Shown in pieces: positions 1 through 11,113 of a DNA stretch of 64,000 bases. Source of the stretch: Flammula alnicola (Eukaryota; Basidiomycota; Agaricomycetes; Agaricales; Strophariaceae); assembly GCA_015499995.1 (NCBI GenBank), contig JADNRV010000003.1:124001-188000 (forward strand). Reading direction: 5' to 3'. Each line of letters opens with the position of its first letter. Position 1 is the first letter of the stretch. The position numbers and the translations under genes are program-made. The notes beneath the pieces are model-generated. The model was not told where the DNA came from. It worked only from the letters and a program-made list of their open reading frames with translations, and did no database searches.

Positions 1-1993
1 ACGTGGACAGTCAACTTCGACACTCCAAGCGTTTCGATGCCGAAGGCATTCAGCGCGATCACCCCGAACTCTTTGTCCCTTTCCCAAGGCGCAGGACTTC
101 GAGCAGCCAATCCATCTCGTCTATGTCCTCCAATTCCACACATAAGGAAGACCATGAAGAAGGCCAATTGCGATATTGGACCAGCAGCATGTGCAGCCAT
201 AGCCCGCATTTGTTCGATTTCGTTGTTACTGTAAGCATCTTGTACAACGCTCATTATCCATCTCTCATTCCTTTTCCAGCTGGTGGCGACGGCACTGTAC
301 TGTTTACCTCGTGGCTATTCCAACACATCGTTCCTCCTGTCCTTCCTTTTGCACTGGGATCTCTGGGTTTCCTCACCAATTTCGACTTCGCAGACCATGA
401 AGCAGTCATGGACTCCGCCATTGATAACGGTATACGAGTCAATCTTAGGATGCGCTTTACATGCACCGTATACCGCTCTGTCGCTAACGAAAAGGGCAAA
501 GGAAGAAAAGCGGTGAAAAAGGGCGAAACAGGCGAAATTATATGAAAAATCTCGAAAAGGTGGATGGGAAGCACTCGAAGGTGGCTGGACTGGAGGTTTC
601 GCCATGGCCGACGGCAAAGCCAGCTCGAAAGATAAGGAGATCATGTGCTTACCACAAGACCTGTTGAGACTTTTGAAGTATTGAATGACGTTGTGGTTGA
701 CCGTGGGCCGAGTCCTTATGTTTCTCTCCTGGAACTATTCGGTACGTGTATCATTCTCGATTCCTTTGCTTTCCTCATCAAATTCTTGCAGGCGATGAAC
801 ACCATATGACGACAGTCCAGGCAGACGGATTAACTGTTTCCACGCCTACAGGTTCTACAGCTTATCGGTAATTGATTGCTCTTAAGATGCAATGGCGCAT
901 GCTAATTTTTTTTCTTCTTATAGTTATCTGCTGGAGGTTCCCTTGTCCATCCAGAGATCCCAGCTATCTTGATTACGCCGATATGTCCCCATACCTTGTC
1001 TTTCCGACCAATGCTCCTTCCCGATAGTATGGAACTTAGAATTTGCGTACCATACAATTCAGGAGCACTGCTTGGGCCTCATTTGATGGAAGAGGCCGCG
1101 TTGAACTCAGGCGTAAGTTACTGTATATTCTATTTCATTTTGAAGGTATTGATTTCATTTCAGAGGGAGACCACATCAAAGTAACAGCATCCAGGTACCC
1201 TTTCCCGACAGTATGCGCCGATAAGCAATCCACGGATGGTTCCATTCTATATCCCGTACGTTGAAGTGGAATGAGCGCGAACGTCAGAAATCCTTTGTGG
1301 TTGTCGAAGAGGGCCCCCCGAAACACCTGGGAAAAGGAGCAAACGTAGTGGAACATCCTCTGAGCGGAAGCTTCACAATCCAAAATACGTTGAGGAGACG
1401 CCAGAAGATGAGGAGGAAGATGAAGTATCTGACGAAGAGGAAGATAAATTCGACATCGACGATTCTTCTCCAGAAGCAGAGTCCAATCTGCAAGGCGCTA
1501 CTCAGACAGCCCGAGAAAGAGCTATAGGCGAGGAGAAAGCCTCGACATTACCGCCGAACATAGCCAAGCATAGAGCCAGGTCTCGGTCTCGGTCTCGGCC
1601 ACCCTCCTCTCACTCTGGAGTCGACTCACCGAGTCGGTATGCGATTCCAGCACCACACCCACCGAATGTGTCTCCTCGCCATGTTGGATTCAACTTACCA
1701 AGCCCACAGTCATCGCATCTTCCTCCCCGGATTCTCTAGTTTCATATGCAGCCCAACAAGGCACCAGAGACGAACTCCATATACCTCATCACTTAGGCGG
1801 AAAGAGTCGGATCCCAAAGGACCGAGAATTTGATTTGGAGACAGTCAAGACCCCTACTCCAGGAGCTCTCGCTCATGGGCGTTCTCGAGGCCATTCCCGC
1901 TCTCGATCTGCGGATCGTCAGCCTGAGCATAGAGCATTTGCGTGTTGGGGTCATGACGAGAGTGATAGCAATGCGAGTGATAGCGAGGCATAA
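1..1993 (+). CDS. NAD kinase (UTR1-like), 5' partial, frame broken at several sites
   Basis: Phosphorylates NAD(H) to NADP(H). The start lies outside the window. Visible family signatures are the GGDGT nucleotide motif after an intron at 231-279, then [50 protein letters not shown] and [17 protein letters not shown] blocks, in the order expected of ATP-NAD kinases. Other introns are about 742-792 and 870-933, and one before the GDHIKV block. After the catalytic part comes an acidic stretch, an RSRSRS tract and a Ser/Pro-rich low-complexity tail that ends at TAA 1991-1993; such extensions occur in basidiomycete homologues. The catalytic domain cannot be read in one frame: apparent single-base losses are seen near 541, 557, 647, 865, 1060, 1237 and 1318, and the tail changes frame again near 1700. 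Conserved residues continue across every break, so sequence error is likelier than a pseudogene. Family identity is very secure; the exact protein is not. Confidence 0.9.
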
Positions 1994-2150
1994 TGCTCAA
2001 ACACATTTTTTACAGAAGTAACAGTAGGATGGAAAGAATTAATTACTATGCAAGCAGTTAGTGACGAGGATAGAATTTTAGAGATACACAAACATGAATT
2101 TTGTATAGTATAAATTTGTACATTTGGCTAGCCTGCCGTCCGAAGTGATA

Positions 2151-3663
2151 TTAGAAATAAACAGTATTCCGGGCCACGAATCTCTCCAAGGCACGATAGT
2201 CAGACCTGTCCTTCGCCACAGCCCAAATCCACATATCTAGGTCTGGCAAGGTTATTTTGGAAATCCAGTCGGCATGCTCCTTTCCTGCGACCAGCGAACC
2301 GGGTTCCAGGGATTGGGCAACCTCCACAATGAGTTCGCAGGCATCTATTGCTGCTGCCCGTAAAATGTAAGATTGGTCTGCCGTAAGGAATGGGCCTTCT
2401 TTAGGGACCGATTTTGAGCCTCGTACAGGCGGTGTGGTCGAAGGAGGGGCTGGACCTAACAATGACTTCAGGTTCTCCTCAGATCCAGCACCTGGAAATA
2501 AGGCTGAAAGTGAGGCAGACGCTGATAAATCAATCACTCCGAGATGTATGAGCAGTGATGGCAGGACGTTGTCGGAAAAGACGGGTACATGACTCGTGGA
2601 GGGGATTGGGAAGGGAGGAGGAGAGATGGATCCAAAACGAATTGTGATGGCATGGACCAAGAACAGCGCCTTCTTAAAGCAATATATAGGTTGCCCATTG
2701 ACTTCTGACATATCCCGGAAACCAGGGAAAGCACGGATCAGCTATTTGAGTGAGAGCAAGTCAGCACAGGTTGACCATCGCTTCACACATTGAAGTATCA
2801 TTTTACCTTTTCCAAGACAACTTCCAACGCCGCCCCGCTGCCAGAGGTGTTTTGAACTTTTCCTGCCTCTTGCAACGCCTCTACCACGAAGCCCCCGAGA
2901 TTGATATAGCCAGCATTCTCCAGAATTTCGCCGGTTTCGTTCAAAACAGATGCGATGAGCGTCACTAGTTCATACAACGGCCCACCCAATTCGCCAACGA
3001 CTACACCAGGTATTGTTTCATGAGGGCGCTCAACGTGCAAGCTGATACCCATAAATTCGGCAATCTTGGAAGTGTTGATCGAACGCAGACCTTTCGCGGA
3101 AAGCAGATCACCCTCACTGGTAGATGTGATATAAAGAGAAAACGCCAGAGCCCTAATGGAATCCCATGCCCCTCTGCCTGTCTGAGTATGCAAGGGTACT
3201 CGATATCCAGATGCGAAGTTCAGCAATGAAAGGACAGAGAGAAAATTTAATTCGTCCAGTGTGGAAGAGAAGTTGAGGGGTAGTGCTAGACCATGGTTCT
3301 TTGACACCCGCTGGAAGGATTCCACGAAAGCTGGCGAAAAAAGGAGCCGCTTGATACTCTCAGGGGTAATCTGGGAATTGCTAAATTATTAGCTACATAG
3401 ACGATATACTTTCGAGCGATGGACTCACCGAAATACCTGAAGCAATGCGTAACTCTCGTGAAGATTGACAGATAGCATGCAAATAGCCACCTGAAGGGGG
3501 AAATGAGGGGGCCATCCTTGACGATTTTGATGTCGATGAGATGGGCTTTCACTTGGTTAATGTGAATTTGAACGTGAAGGAGGTATGGTTCCCAGCCCGG
3601 GTCAACACTTGGATTTGTGCGACGGACCACGGGTGCGGCCAGCGGGTCTTGAACAAGCTTCAA
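2151..3663 (-). CDS. QNG1: Queuosine 5'-phosphate N-glycosylase (queuosine salvage protein, DUF2419)
   Basis: Releases queuine from queuosine nucleotides so that it can be reinserted into tRNA. From the N-terminal side the gene reads a DPLAAPVVR segment, an HAICQSSRELRIASG segment, LLNFASGYRVPLH (equivalent to the LNFSFW region of the animal protein), a GRGAWDSIRAL block, LNETGEIL, a YCFKKALFLVHA block, VFSDNVLPSLLIHLGV (the FADYRLPQVL region), an ACELI helix, and a C-terminal DLDMWIWAVAKD...VARNTVYF that matches the family's LWDYA...RTRxIYY ending. Clear exons are 2151-2741 and 2807-3370, with GT-AG introns at 2742-2806 and 3371-3428. The first exons (about 3429-3663) are less certain and do not join cleanly, so the start is approximate. 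It lies head to head with AIM41. The assignment rests on order and spacing of conserved blocks recalled from the family. Confidence 0.82.
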
Positions 3664-3777
3664 AGTTCAGAGCGAATCAGATCACGGCAAATGCCGCGAA
3701 GGGATTCGAATGGTTGCAGTGAAGCTGCCATCCCTTTCACGAAGTTCTTCCGAAGTTCAAAGGTCACTGGCGAGTCG

Positions 3778-4616
3778 ATGGCAGCACTCGTACGGTTAGC
3801 GGCTCGCGCGAGGTTCCCACCTGCCGTTTTTACAGTGTCCTCTCAGAGGGTGATTCAGGTATGAACAGCTCTCTACCAAATTTTTTGTGCCAGCTTGACA
3901 TTGTACTGCCCAAAACCAGACTTGCGCCCGCCTACAAAATGAAATCAAGGCGGCTATGAAGGTGATTACAGAACTCCTCCAAGTATCTCTATATATTAAC
4001 TCAGACGGCTTTTGATGTTACAGAAACGAGACACAAATACTTCTATGACTTTGCGGGTGCGGTTAGATTTGTTGCAACTTGCTTGCTTCACATAACAACA
4101 TCTGCTTCCTTATGCAGTCGGTATTATCAGAAATAAATTCAGCAGAGAAAGTAGCGAAAGACGGACTCTCTTCATCTGTTATGGCGCGTATATTCATCCC
4201 TATTTTGTTCCTGTAAGACTTGTTTTGACAAGTTCGTAGGCAAGCGTAGTTCGGAAAGCCATTCAGCGTCGCGTGAGTTCATTCATACTCAACGCTCTTT
4301 TCTTAGCTGCCATTTATTCTTCTTGTAGACCGAAGCTGCCTCCAAGTTCACCGAAGCAAACCGGCCTGACCTCGCAGAAAAGGAACAACAAGAAGCAGAG
4401 CTTTTATCCAAATTCCTACCACCTCTCTTGTCAACTACAGAGATTGACACCCATATTAAGGCCGCGGTAGACGCTCTGCCAGTTGGAACTGATCCACGCA
4501 AATCGTTAGGTTTAGTGTTCAAGGAGTTCTATTCCAGAGTCGACAAATCCACGGTGGACGCTAATCTCGTGAAGCAACGGGCACAGGAGCTCCTTAGCTC
4601 GAGCACAAGCTCATAA
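3778..4616 (+). CDS. AIM41: AIM41, mitochondrial YqeY/GatB-domain protein
   Basis: Small mitochondrial protein of the YqeY family, related to the tail domain of the GatB amidotransferase subunit; its precise role is not established. Six exons can be placed: 3778-3858, 3920-3961, 4024-4056, 4118-4187, 4250-4272 and 4329-4616, all with GT-AG introns. The first exon is rich in Arg and Ala without acidic residues, as in a mitochondrial presequence. The family blocks RLQNEIKAAMK, RDTNTSMTLRSVLSEINSAEK, the LRKAIQRRTEAASKF region, and the C-terminal LGLVFKEFYSRVDKSTVDA all appear in order and in frame. The ATG at 3778 gives the presequence; an upstream in-frame extension starting near 3691 is less likely. 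The gene ends at TAA 4614-4616, about 75 bp before the tail of HRD1, with which it converges. Confidence 0.9.
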
Positions 4617-4690
4617 AACGAAACACTTGTCGAGAACAAATGTCGACACTTCTGTTATTCATATAAAAAATGCACAACTTATTCTACACC

Positions 4691-7485
4691 TCACGTCTCT
4701 TCCTCAGTACTACTACTTGAAGGCTGGGATTCGAGCGTTTCCGGATGAACTTCCCTCATTTTCTCTTTGCCATGGGTCGTGGCTGCTTCTCGAGCTGGCT
4801 CAATGCTACTGGCCTGCGGTGCAGTCGATGACGCAGGGACAGGATTGTTGGTAGTCGCGGTCGCTGTTGGCACATTGAGAGGGGGTAGAGCACTCCGTAA
4901 CCTCATGAGATCATCTATGCACCGGTATACGGCGCCAGAAACACCCTCCAGAATTCGGAGACGTTCGTCGATGCTTTCCCTGGTCAGCACATCCAAAGTC
5001 GCAAGTTGTTCGTCCGTCAAGGTGGGCGGAAGCTGTGAAGGAAGAGTATTTGTATAACTCTGCTGTGGTTCACGAACAAATGCCGAGGAACTCGAGGCAG
5101 GAGTCTGGGCAAACCTCGGTGTTGACAGTATGTTTGTTGGTCGTTGGACGTGTTGCAAGAGCGATGCGAAGTTCCCATTATTTCCTTGTTGGACCCCAGC
5201 ATCTCGAGGAATAGATGCTCGTGAAGTTGAGCCTTCAGAACGGAAGTCATAGAGGGGTATGAGTTTCGGTGGTTGAATGCCACTGACAGCGGTCTTCGAT
5301 GCTTGACCTAGACCAGCAGTCGATGTCGATGTCGAGGCCACCGGCGTATCTACATTTGCCGATGTCGAGGGGGATACTTTTGGATTGACATCAACAGGGG
5401 TCTTGATACCCAGACGATTTAATGCCGCGCGAGCAGCTGCTTCTCTGGGCGAGGGTGATTCATTCTGTTCTTGAGAACTAGAAGAGGAGGCTTGTGAAAA
5501 GGTGGATGTTGTCGATTCCGTCCCTGTGACATCCGAATGAGAAAGATCCTGTGATATATTCTCGCTGGAGGTTGTTGTGGGAGTTCCATCGGAAATACCA
5601 GCTTCGGCAGGAACATCGACAGCGGCGTTGACAACTTCGTCTGCTGGCCATGGCTGCCAGACACCTCCTGGACCTGGGAATCCAGGGTATGGGGGAATAG
5701 GAAGACCTTGTTGCGGGTGCTGTGGCTGATGCGTAGGCTGAACGTTTCCATCGTTTTGCCTAGGAAACTGATACTGCACCTGATAATTAATGAAGATGCC
5801 TTGTCCGCCTGCCTGTCCCTGGTTTTGTATCCCTTGTCTATTTGGTGCAGGATTGCCAGGTCTGGCTGGGGGCCCGAAGAAACGCCCGAGGAAGCCAAGA
5901 GGATTATTATTACCACCACCTTGGGCATTCTGAACGTCCGCAGGTGCCAAAGGATTTGCCTGTTGCTGAGGACCGCCTGCCGGATTTGGAGGATGAACAG
6001 GCACGCCACCCGCTGCCGGTTGCGTTGCTGTATTGGTGGTCTCCAGCACATTTCTTCGACTAGACGGGAGTTAGCATTGCTATAATTACGTCAGGGGAAA
6101 CAAGTACCATGTGGGACAACTTTGTTGCCTTTCAAGCCAGGAGCGAAGGCAGTAGAAATGGAAGATATGGCCACAAGGCAGTTTCTTAGGGGTGGTATTT
6201 GGGCCTTCTGGATGTACTTGAGATTCTTGAGTTCCGGGTGAGACCATCTCCTCACGGCATATGATACATGTCCGGTCACTCATGCCCGATAATTCCTCCT
6301 CCGTCGCATTCGGATATCTTTGGTCCATGTTACGCGTGGCAGTTTGGTAACGGTGAAGCGCCCGAAGTCGGGTGACGAATGAACGGGCCGTAATGTAAAC
6401 ATCACGGACAATGTTCAGAGGCAACCCGTAGAAAGTAATAATGATTATGAAGAAAACGAGGTATGTTGTTAGCTTGAGGAAATCTGGAGAATGACGCGAT
6501 TAAGAAATGACAAGGATGAAGGAAAACTTGAAGCGACCTGTGGCAAGTTCGATATAGAAAATCCACATGCTCTTGTTTTCCCATGGAGGTGCATTTTCTC
6601 CCCCTCTTCGGCCTGCCCTACGCAGGTCATAGGTGGAAAGAAGATATTTGAGGATGGTGTTCATGACGCTCGCCATTAATATTCCATACTGTTCGGATAA
6701 TGAATATACATTGACATGAGAACGTAAAACCTTGACATACCTCGCTGGCGAATAGGACCATACCGCCAACACCGGCTGTTAATGTATGTTCGACAGCAAA
6801 CAAGAACATTATGCAATCTGTTATCCACAGGACGGCGAAAAGAACAGTCATTCGGAAGTGAAATAACAGCGGAGGACCTGGATATGGCCGTTGGTCCATC
6901 TAATGAAAGGGGCAGAGATGGCAAGCACGTCATTGATAAAACTCACCCATTCGATGCGATCGCTGGCCAACCAATGAAAGGACTTCACAAATAAGAGGAA
7001 CCCGAACATGAGAGCGAACGGTGTGTCAAATTCATCTCGAAATATGGTAAATGCCAGGAGTGATTCAGTGATGAAAAACCACAATCGATCATACAGGCGC
7101 TAAGAGCGGAGTCAATAGAGACAGACGTTATGCTATGGGCAATCACTCGCCTCTACTTCGTTGGGTCTGAGCGAACCAAAGAAAATGCGTTGTACAATGT
7201 GCCCGCAGAGCAAAGCCAAAAGAATTCCAAAGTTCGCCAATACCTAAGGTAATTGTAAGACGATGCTTATACAAAGGGTCTGGCAGAAACCCACCAAACA
7301 CTGCGACTACTCTTGGAAAGATAAATAGCAACAGAGTAGAAGTTGCTATAGTTCTTTAATGCGTTGATGATAACGGCCGAGACGGAAACAAGTGAAACGA
7401 AAGTGTAGAAGAAGACACGATGGGAATTGATAAAGCTCGCCAGTTCATTGCTGCGAAAGCGAAGGAGAACATTCGCGGCGGGCAT
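4691..7485 (-). CDS. HRD1: HRD1/synoviolin, ER membrane RING-H2 ubiquitin ligase
   Basis: Catalytic and channel subunit of the ERAD complex, ubiquitinating misfolded ER proteins. Start ATG is at 7483-7485. The N-terminal half is hydrophobic (about six membrane helices) and contains the diagnostic NFYSVAIYLSKSS, VLANFGILLALLCG, FFGSLRPNEVE, ESLLAFTIFRDEFD and VKSFHWLASDRIEW blocks. A RING-H2 follows: CIIC, then LPCGHIFHFYCLRSWLERQ and SCPTC, the last Cys being split by an intron next to 6060-6110. The remaining 450 or so residues are Pro/Gln/Asn/Ser-rich and probably disordered, as in other fungal HRD1 proteins. One intron (7100-7150) appears to use a GC donor. At the end of the first exon (about 7275) the frame works only if one T is missing from a T run. 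Divergent neighbour: the amidohydrolase at 8041. Confidence 0.93.
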
Positions 7486-8040
7486 TGCCCTATGATGTTG
7501 TGGTCAACGTCTGGTGCAGTCTGGTGCTAGGGGTGCACGCGTGGTCATCCTTCCTAATTTGGATTCCGGTTTTCCGGCCACGCCGTATCGACGTGGCATC
7601 ATCATCTCGTATTAAAATTTCTGACATTTGCACTGCATTGGTAGGTCTCGCTGAATTTCAAAATAGCGCGTCACTCCTCATGTAATCCTCCATTTTTCCT
7701 CCCCAAGGGACAAATTCAGTCCTTTCACATGCATGTATGGCAGAACTATACCCCATCTCAAACCTAAAACAGTATCCTTGATTGACAGCTGACCTGCCCC
7801 TGGGCGTTTATTTTTCTTTGAAAAAAAAGGTTAGCGCCCAATATTTCAATGGGGATTACACTGAAAGGCGATGCCTGAGAAAACTCGACTAGGAGATAAA
7901 AGGCTCGAGTCTTGCTTCGTTCCAAACCCCCCCTTGGATTGACATTGAGAACGGGTTTGATATGTGAGATATTTTTCCCCTTGGTAAAAGTGTCGTGGAC
8001 ATCCTATGCTGATACTCGTAGCATTAGATCACTTGACCGA
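7486..8040. other. Divergent intergenic region, HRD1 / amidohydrolase
   Basis: No coding block, tRNA or repeat could be supported here. The stretch holds the two 5' regions of the divergent genes. It has an A8 tract near 7821-7828 and pyrimidine-rich patches, but I could not pick a core promoter element with confidence. Confidence 0.5.
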
Positions 8041-10735
8041 ATGGGACCGACAGGCATATCGGCTGGTGAAGACGAGGGCTGTGCTCAGGACAAGGACAAG
8101 GTTCCCAGTGCCGACTGTCCGATAGTTGGATCAACGCCATCGGATAAACGCCCATCTTCAAGATGGTCCCTGATAATTGCGGTCGCGTCAATTGCTTTGG
8201 CGTGCCTGTTCACTGCCAGGCGCGCAGCATCGACTCGTCCCGATACTTATGCTATATGCTCCAAGCAAGACAAGGTGTACATCGTCGACGCCGAAAACAG
8301 TCAAACTCAGTGCATCGTCGTCGAAGGCGCGTATATTGCCGATATTGGTTCTCTCGGTGAGTTTTCTGTACCTTTCAGCGCTAGTGGATGCTGGCGATTG
8401 ATCGTTTTAAAGAGTCCGTTAAGAACAATTGGCATAAATCAAAGTCCTCTTACTCTGGAAACAAATTCTTCGGCGAGTCTGAGTTAATGGTTAAATTCAT
8501 TGGACCTGGGGCAATAATTATTCCTGGTATAAGCGGTAAGATTTCTGTGCAATGAGGTTCTTTCCTCCGTTTAACCTGATAGTTAGATTCGCATGGACAT
8601 ATCTTGGAATACGGAGCAACCCAGCAACTGCCTCTCGAAAGCACTAAATCAATCCAAGGTATGGATGCATTCCTAAATTAACCTCTCTGCCTGTATTTAT
8701 TTTCGGCTTCACCAGATGCTGTTGCACGAGTCAGGCAATATATTCTGTCAACTCCAGATGTTTACAACAACACTTCCAAGGTCATCACTGGCGGTGGATG
8801 GGACCATACTGTCTGGCCGACGGCTGGGTGGCCAACTGCTGTCAGTCTATCCATATCTTTAGATCAAGGTCATATATATGTGCTGATACTTCACAGGCTG
8901 ATCTGGACGCGGACAGTGTCATCCGAGGGAGACCGGTTGTACTTCAGAGTAAAGATTGTCATGCCCTTTGGGTCTCTTCGAAAGCTATCGAAGTTAGTCT
9001 TCCATTCCCTGAAATAGTCGAAGGCGGCGTTATCGTCCGTGACGGGGTGGGCAAACCCACAGGTGTGTTCTTCCTCATACCAATCGATTTATCCTTACAT
9101 ACATGTTCCGCAACCACACCAGGTGTCCTCTTAGATAACGCTCAAGACCTCCTGAAGCAGCCAGAGCGACAGAAAGTGACTTATTGAGGCGCTTCAAAGT
9201 GGCTATCCGTGATGCTCTTAGTTATGGTCTGACCTCAATCCATGATGCTGGCCTGGACCCTACCTCCCTTGCCTTTTTTAAGAGGTTCCTGCCTTCTCTC
9301 CTTTGCTTTACTTGTACTTACGAAATAGGTAATACTATCAGGCAAGTCGAACTTGGAACGTTACCTGTGAGTTCCCCCATAGCGCAAGACCGCCAAAATC
9401 ATATTGAAATTATGATAACTTTTCAAAGCTCCGCATCTATGGCATGACCTATTTGATGAGAACAAGCCTTATTGGGGCAATACTACGCATCCTATCGTTG
9501 GTGCTGGTGATGGAAGGCTCAGTGCTCGAAGCGTCAAAATATTTGCCGATGGTGCGTCCAACTTCCATCCTTACGCCAGTACCGTTTCTCATAGGCGATC
9601 CAGGTGCTCTTAGGACCGGAGGATCAGCAGTGAGGGCGCTTATCTCAACACGTTACAGGACATGGATGCTAAATATAGGCAGTTATATGAACCCTATGCT
9701 GATAATCCAACAACGAGGGGATTCATGCGAATAGATACTGAAGTACTCTATGATGTCATACCGAAGTTCTTACAGGACGGTTGGCAAGTGGTACGATTTT
9801 AAGATCGGCTGTTTGTCTCAAAGATTTACGCCTAAAATTTGACAGAACGTACATGCCATAGGAGACCGCGCCAACGGCATCGTACTGGATGTCTTTGAGG
9901 CATCCTTGAAAGGAGTCAATGTAACTGCATCAAGGCCCAGACTTGAACACGCACAGATGATGACCAAAGCTGACATGGTCCGTCTCGGTAAACTCGGAGG
10001 TAAGGCCATATAACAAGACATCATTCCATTCTATAGTTAATTATATCATCTTCAGTAATCGCCAGTGTCCAACCAACACATGCGTAAGTTCATATTAAAT
10101 CTTCTACATTTACGTGTTACGTCGCAGTGGCTCAGTTTCTTTCAGCATCAGTGATATGTGGTATGCTCAAGATCGACTGGTCAGTTTTTATGTTCTCCCT
10201 CTCCAATTCTGTTTTGTTTTTTGACCGGTTTGTAGGGCCAGAGCGTGTGAAAAGTCTATATGCCTTCCGTTCGCTTGTCGACAGTGGGGCTAAGATCACT
10301 CTCGGGTCGGATTTCCCTGTGGAATCCATGAATCCCTTATCTGGCTTTTACGCTGCCATTACACGTAAATCAGCGACCGGACAATCACCCCATGGACCGG
10401 ATGGCTGGTGAGACCTCTCGCCATTTCTATGAGATTTCCTCGTGATGACCTATTGCAGGTTCCCGGAACAAAGATTGACTCGTCAGGAGGCGCTTAGAGG
10501 TAACGGTTTACCATCTGTTATCTGTTAATTGATAATTGATTCATTTGCAGGCATGACGATTGATCCCGCTTATGCGTCATTCACAGAAACTACCCTTGGC
10601 TCCCTCGAAATTGGAAAGCGCGCAGACTTCACCATCCTCTCGCAAGACATCATGACTATTCCAGCTGAAGACATCCTTGCCACCAAAGTACACGCTACCG
10701 TGATCGACGGAAAGCCTGTTTATGGCAGCATCTGA
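8041..10735 (+). CDS. Membrane-anchored amidohydrolase (amidohydrolase family 3, YtcJ-like)
   Basis: Metal-dependent hydrolase of the amidohydrolase superfamily, subfamily 3; the substrate cannot be told from sequence. The first ATG in frame (8041) is followed by a short polar N-terminus and one hydrophobic segment (WSLIIAVASIALACLFTA, about residues 40-60), giving a type II membrane anchor. The catalytic domain shows the metal-binding SDSHGH (HxH) formed across an intron near 8530-8590, VLQSKDCHALWVSS, a GGxVIVRD-like block with PTG, VNVHAIGDRANG, RLEHAQMM, SVQPTHA, and GSDFPVE near the C-terminus, followed by ADFTILSQD typical of the final beta subdomain. Introns are numerous and short. One frame change near 9630 (within the LRTGGSA to NTLQDMDAKY stretch) needs one missing base. 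Family call is strong; a biological role is unknown. It diverges from HRD1. Confidence 0.85.
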
Positions 10736-11113
10736 GGATTGACACAAGCAAATGTTACCTTTTTTCGGCTGTGAATAGTCTGCTCAAATTTTCTGATTTT
10801 TTCTGATTTTCCCCCCTTCCCCTCGTGCTTTTATCCTTTCTTTTCCTTGCTTTCTTCTGGTTCCCCTTTTGCACTCCACGGGTGTTCGCCCGTTCCTCAA
10901 GGTCATCTTCACTTCAAGTTTTTGTGGTTCGTGTTTCTTCCTTTTAACCATGAACCCACCGACGAATCGGTGGTGCTTTTGTCGGTCGGTATGTACGATT
11001 CACCGTTCCAAAAGTCCGTCCTTTCCCCGGTCAATACCCACTTGAAATAGTAGTCCTTGAACAATTTTTTTCATAGCTACACGTCTTAGTTGTAAACATC
11101 TAGGTCGTGTTTC
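10736..11113. other. Intergenic, converging 3' regions
   Basis: Lies between the ends of the amidohydrolase and RDH54 genes. It contains a short direct repeat of TTTTCTGATT near 10789-10812 and a C/T-rich tract, consistent with 3' untranslated sequence. No gene is supported. Confidence 0.5.

Noticed and set aside
1580..1600. TCTCGG tandem repeat
   Set aside because: Simply encodes the RSRSRS part of the NAD kinase tail.
1..1993. NAD kinase as a true pseudogene
   Set aside because: The residues around each break remain conserved and every change is a small loss; error or a very recent event explains this better, though it is not excluded.
3695..3715. Another TTCGAA-containing T-loop-like stretch
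   Set aside because: No matching acceptor stem on either strand within 100 bp.
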